A stretch of DNA of 25,070 nucleotides from an uncultured Collinsella sp. (GCA_900754445.1 CAAECW010000086.1:1-25070); one strand, 5' to 3'; counted from the first letter of the stretch, positions 6,540 to 13,010 are shown. Numbers and translations are program-made. Notes: generated from the sequence alone by a model not told the origin.

Positions 6540-7664
6540 TTACAGGTACTTGCGCCAATCGTCATCGTCCTCATCGTCCTCGGCGGCAGCCTGGGCCTGC
6601 TCGGCGGCGCGAGCAGCCGCGGCGCGGGCGGCAACCTGGGCATAGGACTCCTCGTTGCGCTCGGGGAAGTTTGCCAGCACGTGCTCAAACTTGGCGAAGT
6701 CCTCATCCCAGCGCGTAGAAGGCACGGCAAAGAACACCTGCTTGACCTTAAAGTCGCCCGATGCGAGCTCCTCGCGGAAGAGCTCTGCCACGGCCTCGGC
6801 GTCAAAGCCGTTGTTGTCGCAGCCCCAAGCACCCAGCACGAGCTTCTCGCGACCCAGCTCATCGCAGATGGCAAGGACAAAGCGGATACGGTCGCGCAGG
6901 GCATCCAACAGGGCGTCGTCGCTCACGCGGTACTCCTGACGGGCACACTTGACGTTAGGCGCGGCGGCGACGATTACGTCGGCATAGGCGTGCACGTGGT
7001 TGCGGTCGAAGCGCACGGCGGGCACCACCAGCGCACGATTACGGTACAGCTCGCAGTTGATGTTGCGGCGACGGTTCTCGCCGTACCACTTGCGCTGCTT
7101 GTCGAGCACGTTGTACAGGTACGAATCGGCGCAGAGCGTCGCCTCCTGGCCCAGGTAGCCCTGGATATAGCCGCCGCCCGGATTGGTAAACGAGGCAAAG
7201 GCAAGCACGGCCATATCGCAGAACTGCGCATAGCCGCGGCCGTTATCGAGGATTGCCTGCGTAGCGGAGGCATCAAGCACAGTGACCTCGGGCAGGACCG
7301 GAGCAGCCTCCTCCGCGGGCGCGGACTCAGCCTCGTCGGCCAACTCGGTGGACTCGGGTGCCACCTCGGGCTCGACCGCAGTCTCCACCTCGGCAGCGTC
7401 GGCCTCCACAACCTCGGCAACCGGCTCCGCGGCAGCGGCAGCCGCTGCCTTCTGGGTCTTGGCCTTCATCGCCGCGACAAAACCGGCAGGCATACCATCG
7501 AACTCGCGCACGCCGGCAAGCGAACGCTCGATGTCCTTGGCGCAGGCCTCGGACACAGCCGCCACATGGCGCTCGGCGGCCTTGGCACGCGCCTCGCGCT
7601 TGGGATTGGGCTGACCCGCTCGGTTAGACCTGCGGTTACGGTTCCTGTTGTCGACATCTGCCAT
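6540..7664 (-). CDS. TIGR02452 (microbial PARG-like) protein with altered catalytic signature
   Basis: A 374-residue protein whose C-terminal part matches the bacterial poly(ADP-ribose) glycohydrolase-like family, a macrodomain relative. The signature is FASFTNPGGGYIQGYLGQEA at residues 156-175, followed by LCADSYLYNVL; later VIVAAAPN and LVLGAWGCDNNGF are also typical. Family members carry GGG-x(6-8)-QEE with two Glu; here the second position is Ala (GAGGCG read from the minus strand), which is the catalytic Glu in characterised bacterial PARG. It may therefore bind ADP-ribose without efficient hydrolysis. The N-terminus is basic and N/R-rich, residues 72-125 are an Ala/Glu low-complexity insert, and the C-terminus is an Ala-rich helix plus an acidic tail (EDDEDDDDW). 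SD AAAGGTGG precedes the ATG. Terminators flank it on both sides, so it is likely monocistronic. Confidence 0.85.
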   Translation of the reverse strand: MADVDNRNRNRRSNRAGQPNPKREARAKAAERHVAAVSEACAKDIERSLAGVREFDGMPAGFVAAMKAKTQKAAAAAAAEPVAEVVEADAAEVETAVEPEVAPESTELADEAESAPAEEAAPVLPEVTVLDASATQAILDNGRGYAQFCDMAVLAFASFTNPGGGYIQGYLGQEATLCADSYLYNVLDKQRKWYGENRRRNINCELYRNRALVVPAVRFDRNHVHAYADVIVAAAPNVKCARQEYRVSDDALLDALRDRIRFVLAICDELGREKLVLGAWGCDNNGFDAEAVAELFREELASGDFKVKQVFFAVPSTRWDEDFAKFEHVLANFPERNEESYAQVAARAAAARAAEQAQAAAEDDEDDDDWRKYL

Positions 7665-7730
7665 ACGTGGCCACCTTTCCTGTCGCTGCCGCTATCGGCT
7701 TTTTCCCATCCATGATACCCCGCCGCGCAC

Positions 7731-7756
7731 AAAAAAGACGGCCCCGAAGGACCGCC
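7731..7756 (-). terminator. Rho-independent terminator after the Bax inhibitor-like gene
   Basis: Read on the minus strand, GGCGGTCC and GGGCCGTC form an 8-bp stem with two wobbles around a TTCG-type loop, followed by TTTTTT. It is about 50 nt after the stop codon. Confidence 0.85.
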
Positions 7757-7805
7757 TTTCGTATCGTTTTACCGTGTCCGGCAGGAAGCGTCGCAATGCC
7801 GCGCT

Positions 7806-8501
7806 TTAATCGCGACGGCCGAGGATGTTCAGAATGCGCAGGAACACGTTGATAATGTCCACGAACAGGTTAGACGCCATGAGCACCGCATTGGGCAGCG
7901 TGGGCGGCACCGTCGTGGCAACATAGGTGTCGTAGCCAATAAAGCCGGCGAACACCACGATCACGATCAGGTCGGTGATGGTCTGCGAGACACCCATAAA
8001 CATCAGCACGATCTCAACCAGAATCGTGGCGAGCAGAATGCCAAAACCGATGCCATATACGCGCTGGAAAAACTTGGGGAAGGTCACGCCCAGCGCACCA
8101 AAGACAAAGGTGATGGCGGCCGTGGCGATAAAGGCGGTGTTGATAGTGGGCAGGTCATAGTTGGCAAGGCCAAACGACGCGGTCAGGCCAAAGGTGCTCG
8201 CAAAGATCACGTAACCCACGAGCGACAGGCCCACGGACTGCTTGCCCGCAGCAGCCGACATCATGACGATACCGACAATAGTCAGGATAAACGAGCCAAA
8301 GACCAGTGGCAGGGCGGCGCCGCTCATCATCATGCGGGCAAACGCCATGGTGCTCGTAAAGTAAGCACCGGCGCCCATGGCGCAAAAGCCCAAGAAGATG
8401 AGGGCAGACATGGCAAGATTGTACGCGCGCGGCGACATCTCCTTGGCGCGACTTGCGCCGGTCTCGATGGGGCCGTTCTGATAGCCCTGGATATCGTTCA
8501 T
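7806..8501 (-). CDS. Bax inhibitor-1/YccA family membrane protein
   Basis: A 231-residue polytopic membrane protein. About seven hydrophobic spans run from residue 30 to 215, among them LAMSALIFLGFCAMGAGAYF, LVFGSFILTIVGIVMM, VGYVIFASTFGLTASF, FIATAAITFVFGALGV, YGIGFGILLATILVEIVL and ITDLIVIVVFAGFIGYDTY. The sixth-span motif GFIGYDTY with its Asp and the C-terminal DIINVFLRIL are typical of the bacterial BI-1 family (compare YccA, YbhL, BsYetJ), some of which are pH-sensitive calcium leak channels; the physiological role here is unknown. The ATG at 8501 has AAAGGA upstream; an upstream in-frame ATG at 8516 lacks a spaced SD. It ends with its own terminator. Confidence 0.92.
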   Translation of the reverse strand: MNDIQGYQNGPIETGASRAKEMSPRAYNLAMSALIFLGFCAMGAGAYFTSTMAFARMMMSGAALPLVFGSFILTIVGIVMMSAAAGKQSVGLSLVGYVIFASTFGLTASFGLANYDLPTINTAFIATAAITFVFGALGVTFPKFFQRVYGIGFGILLATILVEIVLMFMGVSQTITDLIVIVVFAGFIGYDTYVATTVPPTLPNAVLMASNLFVDIINVFLRILNILGRRD

Positions 8502-8527
8502 ACTTCGTCCTTTCAAAAGCGCACAAC

Positions 8528-8592
8528 AGCGCCGTAGGTGACAAGATTTCTGCCATTGTACCCGAATGCTGTACGTCCTTACCTACGGCGCT
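8528..8592. repeat. 12-bp perfect inverted repeat around a promoter-like element
   Basis: AGCGCCGTAGGT (8528-8539) and ACCTACGGCGCT (8581-8592) are perfect complements 41 bp apart. The right arm covers the last codons and stop of the small gene at 8579-8917, and the left arm lies in the leader of the Bax inhibitor-like gene. Between them, TACAAT on the minus strand (8560-8555) could be that gene's -10 element. Confidence 0.6.
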
Positions 8593-8917
8593 CGCCCTCA
8601 AGCGTACGATCAAAGGCCCAGACCCACCAACGCATCACGTGCGCCTGCGAGCCGTCCGCCCGCTCGCGCGTCTGGTCCTCCAGATACAACTCGGTCGCGT
8701 GCCTGCCAAAACGCACCTTATATGTTGCCGTACGGATGCCGTGGACCATCAGGCCAAACCCAATGGTCGAGATAATTTCGTCGATCGTAAAACAACGGCC
8801 GTCGACCCAGCAGACGGTGACCGGCACGACCTGTCCGCCCGCGAGGATGCGAGCCACGACGTCCACATACTGCTTGTGCACGCGCCGAGTTTTGCCGTCT
8901 GTCTGTCGATATTCCAT
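8579..8917 (-). CDS. Small conserved-looking hypothetical protein (112 aa)
   Basis: I do not firmly recognise this protein. It is basic and compact, with a PVTVCWVDGRCFTIDEI segment in the middle and a Tyr/Arg/Trp-rich second half (ATYKVRFGRHATELYLED, then VMRWWVWAFD). The layout (Trp/Arg strand, ELY-x-D strand, final Trp and Asp) is loosely like the small actinobacterial family DUF6504, but this is a weak resemblance. The start at 8917 is set by the promoter: TTTACA and GATAAT lie so close that transcription should begin at or next to the ATG, giving a leaderless message. Alternative in-frame ATGs at 8938 and 9004 lack an SD. No membrane span or signal peptide. The gene runs 78 bp upstream of the Bax inhibitor-like gene on the same strand. 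Confidence 0.7.
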   Translation of the reverse strand: MEYRQTDGKTRRVHKQYVDVVARILAGGQVVPVTVCWVDGRCFTIDEIISTIGFGLMVHGIRTATYKVRFGRHATELYLEDQTRERADGSQAHVMRWWVWAFDRTLEGERRR

Positions 8918-8924
8918 GCCCTCT

Positions 8925-8954
8925 ATTATCGAACGCATGTTTGTATGTTGTAAA
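8925..8954 (-). promoter_or_regulatory. Strong promoter giving a leaderless transcript
   Basis: On the minus strand TTTACA (8954-8949) and GATAAT (8930-8925) are each five of six to consensus with an 18-nt spacer. Only AGAGGGC separates the -10 from the ATG at 8917, so +1 should fall on or beside the A of the start codon. Confidence 0.6.
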
Positions 8955-9105
8955 GCGAACAGACTGTGGTTTTGGGGTGTTGGGGCGCGCACGCGTGTCC
9001 TCATGGCGTGTTAGCAAAAAGAATACCCGCGGTCAACAGGGCTAATATTCAATTTTAGTGCCAAAAAATTCACTTCTCCCATCAGAACTCGGTAAAGAAA
9101 CCCAC

Positions 9106-9137
9106 AGGAGGTGATACGATTTATCATGTTTTTGTAA
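9106..9137 (+). promoter_or_regulatory. Extended SD and three-codon minigene in the pit leader
   Basis: AGGAGGTGAT (9106-9115) is a 10-nt complement to the usual 16S rRNA 3' end. It is followed 14 nt after GGAGG by ATG TTT TTG TAA (9126-9137), in the same frame as pit but closed by the stop. The true pit start at 9168 has only a weak SD. This may be a ribosome-loading or leader element; no other start codon is suitably spaced from the strong SD. Confidence 0.35.
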
Positions 9138-9167
9138 CGTGTCTGCAAACTTCGAGAAAGCCCATAT

Positions 9168-10217
9168 ATGGACGTAACGTTCTCAACCTTCCTCGGCCAA
9201 ATTGTGTCGAACCCAGTCCTTGCCGTCACCGTGATTCTCGCGCTCGGCGCCATCTTCGTCAACGGATGGACCGACGCGCCCAACGCCATCGCGACCTGCG
9301 TCACCACGCGTTGCATGCCCGCCCGCGCCGCCATTCTCATGAGCGCCGCATTCAACTTCTTGGGCGTGCTCATCATGACGCACTTTAACGCGAGCGTCGC
9401 CAACACCATCTCACATATCGTCGACTTTGGCGGAAACAGCACCATGGCGCTTGCGTGCCTCTGCGCCGCTCTGTTCTCTATCGTCGTCTACGGTGCCACG
9501 GCATCGCGTTTTGGTATCCCCACCTCGCAAAGCCACAGCCTTATCGCCGGCCTGACCGGTGCCGCTATCGCCCTCGGCGGCGCGAACAGCGTCAACGTCC
9601 ACGAGTGGATGAAGGTCATCTACGGCCTGGCGCTCTCCATCGGCCTGGGCTTTGTCATGGGCTGGATCCTGTGCAAACTCGTCTCGATTCTGTTTGCCGC
9701 CGCCAATAGGCGACGTGCCAATGTCTTCTTTAAATACGCTCAGATCGCGAGTGCCGCGGCCATGAGCTTTATGCATGGCGCGCAGGATGGACAGAAGTTC
9801 ATCGGCGTGCTCTTTTTAGGCGTGGCCTTCGCCAGCGGCCAGACGAGCGTCGGCGATGCCGGCATCCCCATCTGGATTATGCTGCTGTGCTCGGCCACCA
9901 TGGGCATCGGCACCAGCGTGGGCGGCGAGCGCATCATCAAGTCCGTCGGCCAGAGCATGGTCAAGCTCGAGAAGTATCAGGGATTCTCCGCCGACCTCGC
10001 GGGCGCCGCGAATCTGCTGCTTGCCACCCTTACCGGTATCCCCGTGTCCTCCACCCACATCAAGACCTGCGCCATCATGGGCGTCGGTGCCGTCAAGCGC
10101 CTTTCGGCCATCAACTTCGGCGTGGTCAAGGACATGATGTTCACCTGGTTCTTCACCTTCCCCGCCTGCGGACTCATCAGCTTTGTCATGGCCAAGCTGT
10201 TCATGATGTTCCTCTAA
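9168..10217 (+). CDS. pit: Inorganic phosphate transporter, PiT family
   Basis: A 349-residue low-affinity, ion-coupled phosphate permease. The two inverted PiT signature halves are visible: NGWTDAPNAIATCVTTR near residues 28-44, and GIPVSSTHIKTCAIMGVGAVKR near residues 288-309. About ten hydrophobic spans lie between and around them, and AAAMSFMHGAQDGQKFIG in the centre is another family hallmark. The start at 9168 gives a normal N-terminus (MDVTFSTFLGQIVSNPVL); only a weak GAGAAAG precedes it, while a much stronger SD lies 57 nt upstream. The DUF47 gene follows after 67 bp on the same strand and is surely its partner. The window also holds the high-affinity Pst system, so the cell has both routes for phosphate. 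Confidence 0.95.
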   Translation: MDVTFSTFLGQIVSNPVLAVTVILALGAIFVNGWTDAPNAIATCVTTRCMPARAAILMSAAFNFLGVLIMTHFNASVANTISHIVDFGGNSTMALACLCAALFSIVVYGATASRFGIPTSQSHSLIAGLTGAAIALGGANSVNVHEWMKVIYGLALSIGLGFVMGWILCKLVSILFAAANRRRANVFFKYAQIASAAAMSFMHGAQDGQKFIGVLFLGVAFASGQTSVGDAGIPIWIMLLCSATMGIGTSVGGERIIKSVGQSMVKLEKYQGFSADLAGAANLLLATLTGIPVSSTHIKTCAIMGVGAVKRLSAINFGVVKDMMFTWFFTFPACGLISFVMAKLFMMFL

Positions 10218-10284
10218 TCAAACCGAACGTCCATCCGGACCGCAACACTTCGCCCACCCGTCTTCGCCTCGAAAGGACCCACCC

Positions 10285-10908
10285 ATGGCAAAGAAACCCG
10301 ATTCGTTCTACTTTGACAACTACGTTGCCTGCGCCGACCTCGCCGTCCAGGCCGCAGAGCTGCTCACCAAGATTTTCGAGAACTTCGATCCCGCGCAGAT
10401 TCACGACATGCTCAATAAGATGCATGCGATTGAGCATGCGGCAGACAAGAAGCACCACGAGCTCGAAGACGCCCTGCTCACCGCCTTTATCACCCCGCTC
10501 GAGCGCGAGGACCTGGACCTGATGAGCTGCGCGCTCGACACCGTGCTCGACCGCATCGAGGGCGTCGTGCAGCGCGTCTACTTCACCAACATCCAGAGCA
10601 TCCATCCCGACGCCATCGTCATCGCCCACAAGGTGACTGACGCCTGCCGCGCCATGAAAGACCTGATGGTCGAGCTGCCCAACTACCGCAAGTCCAAGAC
10701 CCTGCGCGAGCTGGTCATCCAGATCAACACCATCGAGTCCGAAGCCGACGAGCTCTACATCAACGCCATGCGCAACCTGCACGTTAACGGCAAGGACCCG
10801 CTCGAGGTCATCGCCTGGCGTGACGTCTACGCCTTCCTGGAGTACTGCGCTGACTGCTGCGAGAATGTGGCCGATGTCGTGGATTCGATTGTCATGAAGA
10901 ACAGTTAA
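10285..10908 (+). CDS. DUF47 (PhoU-like) accessory protein of the Pit transporter
   Basis: A 207-residue all-helical cytosolic protein of the TIGR00153/DUF47 family, distant relatives of PhoU that are usually encoded beside pit and thought to modulate it. Typical features are the N-terminal YFDNYVACADLAVQAAELL, the acidic metal-binding style motif IEHAADKKHHEL, ITPLEREDLDLMSCALDTVLDRIEGV, and the second half INTIESEADELYINAMRNL and WRDVYAFLEYCADCCENVADVVDSI, which repeats the E-x3-D pattern. SD GAAAGGA sits about 8 nt before the ATG. The stop codon TAA falls within the first 88-bp repeat unit downstream. Confidence 0.93.
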   Translation: MAKKPDSFYFDNYVACADLAVQAAELLTKIFENFDPAQIHDMLNKMHAIEHAADKKHHELEDALLTAFITPLEREDLDLMSCALDTVLDRIEGVVQRVYFTNIQSIHPDAIVIAHKVTDACRAMKDLMVELPNYRKSKTLRELVIQINTIESEADELYINAMRNLHVNGKDPLEVIAWRDVYAFLEYCADCCENVADVVDSIVMKNS

Positions 10909-10991
10909 TTGGGGGTACGTATCCCACCGGTCGCGGGCCCGACCACTAATACCTTTTTCACTCCGGCTGCAAGCAGAGTCGTTCAAAAGCG
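10904..10991. repeat. 88-bp tandem repeat, unit 1
   Basis: It starts at GTTAATT, overlapping the stop of the DUF47 gene, and shares GTTAATT, GTACG-TCCCACCGG, TCACTCCGGCTGC and GCAGAGTCGTTC with unit 2 at an offset of exactly 88 bp. CCACTAAT (10942-10949) can pair with ATTAGTGG (10996-11003), and CTGC-AA-GCAG forms a small inner stem. The stems of the two units differ while the apex is shared. Confidence 0.75.
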
Positions 10992-11100
10992 GTTAATTAG
11001 TGGTACGCGTCCCACCGGCGAAGGCCCGGCACCTATTTGCTTTCTCACTCCGGCTGCGTGGCAGAGTCGTTCGAAAGTAAATAGGTGTCGGGCCTTCGCC
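10992..11100. repeat. 88-bp tandem repeat, unit 2, with a 28-bp hairpin stem
   Basis: The arm at 11017-11044 (beginning GGCGAAGGCCCGG) pairs with 11073-11100 (ending CGGGCCTTCGCC) over 28 positions with only two G-U type changes. The 28-nt loop is the conserved apex that starts TCACTCCGGCTGC. There is no T-run, so it is not a standard terminator. A MITE-like or REP-like element, or a structured RNA, are possible readings. Confidence 0.8.
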
Positions 11101-11273
11101 TTACGTATCACCATTGGGAACCTGGGCTAATAGGCGGAATGCATGGTGGCTTTGGTTGAAAGCGTCTTTGGCATCAGTCATGACTTTGGGCAGCGCTGAG
11201 CGTTTGGCTGAATGTTGCTTTGGGTACCCTTTGGTTGTCTTTTATTTCGTTATTAAATTGTTGGAGGGCTTGT
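11101..11273 (+). other. G/T-rich gene-free leader before the nitroreductase gene
   Basis: Nothing codes here. The + strand is unusually rich in G and T compared with the rest of the window, and this composition continues into the first half of the next gene. The only firm element is the SD TTGGAGGG just before 11274. GGGTACCC at 11222-11229 is a palindrome. I see no convincing -35/-10 pair. Confidence 0.5.
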
Positions 11274-11804
11274 ATGTCTTATTTGGATCTGGCTCGGGGT
11301 CGGTATTCTTGTCGTGAATTTCAGGATCGTTCTGTTGAGCAGGCTGTGGTGGATGCCATTGTTGAGGCTGGGCGTATTGCTCCCTCTGCTTGTAATAATC
11401 ATCCAACCCGTGTGATGGTGTTGGATACGCCTGAGCTTCTGGAGAAGGCTGCTGCTTGTCAGCCTCGGTTTGCTCGTGATGGGTCTATCTTTGGGGCTCC
11501 GCTTGTCTTCCTTATTTGCAGCGTTACCGATGATGCTTGGGTGCGCCCGTATGATCAGATGAATTCCAGTGAAATCGATACGTCCATCGTGTGTGATCAG
11601 ATGATGATGGAGGCCACCGAGCAGGGCCTAGGAACGTGCTGGGTATGCCATTTTAAGCCTGGGGTGGCACAGGAGCAGTTCAATCTGCCCAAGGGCGTCT
11701 ATCCCTATCACATGCTCGTCTGTGGATATCCTGCCGACCACATCGCCGATCCCGAGCATCGCGAGGCCCGTACCATTCCCCTCTCCGACTTCCTCCTCAA
11801 GTAG
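11274..11804 (+). CDS. Nitroreductase family protein (FMN-dependent)
   Basis: A 176-residue flavin oxidoreductase-like protein, the short end of the nitroreductase family. The N-terminal FMN-phosphate motif is RGRYSCREFQDRSVEQ, followed by AGRIAPSACNNHPTRV; the C-terminal half has VCDQMMMEATEQGLGTCWVCHFKPG and the family-typical LVCGYPAD. Members reduce nitro compounds, quinones or flavins with NAD(P)H; the substrate is not predictable. Start at 11274 from GGAGGG at 6-7 nt. The coding DNA is a mosaic: up to about 11570 nearly every codon ends in T or G (11 of 12 Ala codons are GCT), while the remainder uses the C-ending codons of its neighbours (4 of 5 Ala codons are GCC). The reading frame is intact across the change. 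Confidence 0.9.
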   Translation: MSYLDLARGRYSCREFQDRSVEQAVVDAIVEAGRIAPSACNNHPTRVMVLDTPELLEKAAACQPRFARDGSIFGAPLVFLICSVTDDAWVRPYDQMNSSEIDTSIVCDQMMMEATEQGLGTCWVCHFKPGVAQEQFNLPKGVYPYHMLVCGYPADHIADPEHREARTIPLSDFLLK

Positions 11805-11830
11805 GTTTTGGGACATGCCTTAAAACCTAC
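11801..11830. repeat. Hairpin spanning the nitroreductase stop codon
   Basis: GTAGGTTTT (11801-11809) and AAAACCTAC (11822-11830) form a 9-bp perfect stem that includes the TAG stop. It lacks a T-run and precedes the true terminator by 22 nt; it may protect the 3' end or just be an older palindrome. Confidence 0.5.
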
Positions 11831-11851
11831 CCTTGACCGCTCACCCGTTCG

Positions 11852-11889
11852 CCGAGTTCTGCGCCATTATGTGCAGGGCTCGGTTTTTT
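11852..11889 (+). terminator. Rho-independent terminator of the nitroreductase gene
   Basis: CCGAG (11852-11856) pairs with CTCGG (11879-11883), and CTGC with GCAG inside it, followed directly by TTTTTT (11884-11889). Confidence 0.85.
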
Positions 11890-11914
11890 ATGTTGCGCGC
11901 CCCTGCACAGTCAT

Positions 11915-11944
11915 AAAAAAGGACCCGCAAGCTGCGGGTCCTTT
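11915..11944 (-). terminator. Bidirectional-type terminator after divIVA
   Basis: GGACCCGC (11921-11928) and GCGGGTCC (11934-11941) form a perfect stem with a 5-nt loop. On the minus strand the T6 run at 11920-11915 ends the division/phosphate cluster transcript; on the + strand TTT follows as a weaker tail. Confidence 0.9.
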
Positions 11945-11970
11945 CTAGGCACTAAATTGTAGGCCGAATG

Positions 11971-12645
11971 TTAGTCCAGGTCGTCGGCAGCAAAGTTGTC
12001 GATCGGGGCGAAGGGATCGGCCACGGGGACAACCGGGTCAGCGACGGGCAGCGGCTCGGCGGGAACAGTCACTGCAGGAGAAGCGGCAGAACCGACCGGC
12101 GTGGAAGCCATCAGATCGGCCGGGAAGGAATTCTGGGCATCGTCCATGAAGTGCTGGATGAGCTTGAGGTACTCGGCCTTAAACTCCTCACGGGAAGCCT
12201 TAAGACGGTCGATCTCCTCAAGCTCGGCCTGCTTCTCGGTCAGGGCCTGACGGATGACCTCGCGGGCCTTGGCGTCGGCCTCGTTGCGGATACGGTCAGC
12301 GTTCTCGTTGGCGTCGTTGACAATGCCCTCGGCGGTCTGCTGGGCAGCAATCAGGGCAGCGGAAATCTGACGCTCCTGAGCGGAGAAGTCGGGTGCAGGA
12401 GCGGCCACGGGGGCGGCGGGAACGGCCTGTGCGGCAGCATCCTGAGCCTGAGCAAGCTGGGCCTGCGTATCGGCAAGCTGCTGCTCGGTAGCAGTCAGAC
12501 GACCCTTAAGATCGACAATCTTGGCGAGCATGGCGTCGACCTCAGAGGACAGGGTCTCCAGGAAGACGTCGACCTCGGCGGGATCGTAGCCGCGCTTGGC
12601 CTCAGAGAAGGTCTGAGCCTGAATGTCAGCAGGGGTAATAGCCAT
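11971..12645 (-). CDS. divIVA: DivIVA domain-containing protein
   Basis: A 224-residue coiled-coil protein of the DivIVA family, which marks negatively curved membrane at poles and septa and guides growth and division. The N-terminal membrane-binding domain is residues 1-60, with ITPADIQAQTFSEAKRGYDPAEVDVFLETL carrying the family's YD-x-x-EVD signature. Then come a long Gln/Ala-rich coiled coil (about 33-70), an Ala/Pro linker, a second coiled coil from about residue 90 to 155, and a Pro/Val-rich tail ending in acidic residues. SD AAAGGAG precedes ATG at 12645. It is the last gene of the cluster, 62 bp after yggT, and is followed by a strong terminator. The ylmH gene often found between yggT and divIVA is absent. 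Confidence 0.93.
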   Translation of the reverse strand: MAITPADIQAQTFSEAKRGYDPAEVDVFLETLSSEVDAMLAKIVDLKGRLTATEQQLADTQAQLAQAQDAAAQAVPAAPVAAPAPDFSAQERQISAALIAAQQTAEGIVNDANENADRIRNEADAKAREVIRQALTEKQAELEEIDRLKASREEFKAEYLKLIQHFMDDAQNSFPADLMASTPVGSAASPAVTVPAEPLPVADPVVPVADPFAPIDNFAADDLD

Positions 12646-12707
12646 AACAAGTTCTCCTTTATCTTCGCCTTGGCGCTGTGCGCCCGACGTGAATTACTAA
12701 GCCAGTT

Positions 12708-12989
12708 TTATATGAGTATACCTATAAGAAGTTGCAGAACCAGCTTCTGCACCAACTGCAACGCAATAATCGCAACGACCGGTGAAAAATCGACGCCGCC
12801 CATGGGCGGGATAAACCGGCGGAACAAATTAAGCCACGGGCCGCACACGCTATCGAGAACAGCGGCGATATCCTGTAGCAATCCACCCTGCTTCATAGGA
12901 ATCCACGTCATAAGGCAGTAGACCACAATGAGCGTGGAGTAAAAGTTGAACAGCGTATTGACCAGCTGGACAATGGTGTAGATGTTGAT
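12708..12989 (-). CDS. yggT: YggT (YlmG) family membrane protein with probable non-AUG start
   Basis: A small two-span membrane protein of the YggT/YlmG family, encoded next to sepF in most Gram-positives and linked to division and membrane organisation. Reading from 12989 gives 93 residues: a first span INIYTIVQLVNTLFNFYSTL onward, the conserved MTWIPM, the GPWLNLFRRFIPPMGGVDFSPVVAII core, and a second span to the end. The first ATG/GTG/TTG in frame is the GTG at 12926, which would remove the first span and has no SD. GAGGAG (13001-12996) lies 6 nt before ATC at 12989, with ATT at 12995 as another option. The frame is the same as that of sepF, whose TAA is at 13013-13011. The start is therefore uncertain although the gene is not. 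Confidence 0.8.
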   Translation of the reverse strand: MNIYTIVQLVNTLFNFYSTLIVVYCLMTWIPMKQGGLLQDIAAVLDSVCGPWLNLFRRFIPPMGGVDFSPVVAIIALQLVQKLVLQLLIGILI

Positions 12990-13010
12990 GAGAATCTCCT
13001 CGTCTTGCTT

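Noticed and set aside
6681..7715. 344-codon plus-strand open frame opposite the PARG-like gene
   Set aside because: Shadow frame rich in L, G and H; the opposite strand has the family signature and SD.
9111..9125. Longer pit N-terminus starting at the strong SD
   Set aside because: The pit frame has a TAA at 9135-9137, and other frames from this SD do not join pit. The start at 9168 gives a normal family N-terminus.
11968..12921. 317-codon plus-strand open frame across divIVA and yggT
   Set aside because: It crosses two opposite-strand genes and a gene gap, has an L/G/S-rich composition and no SD.
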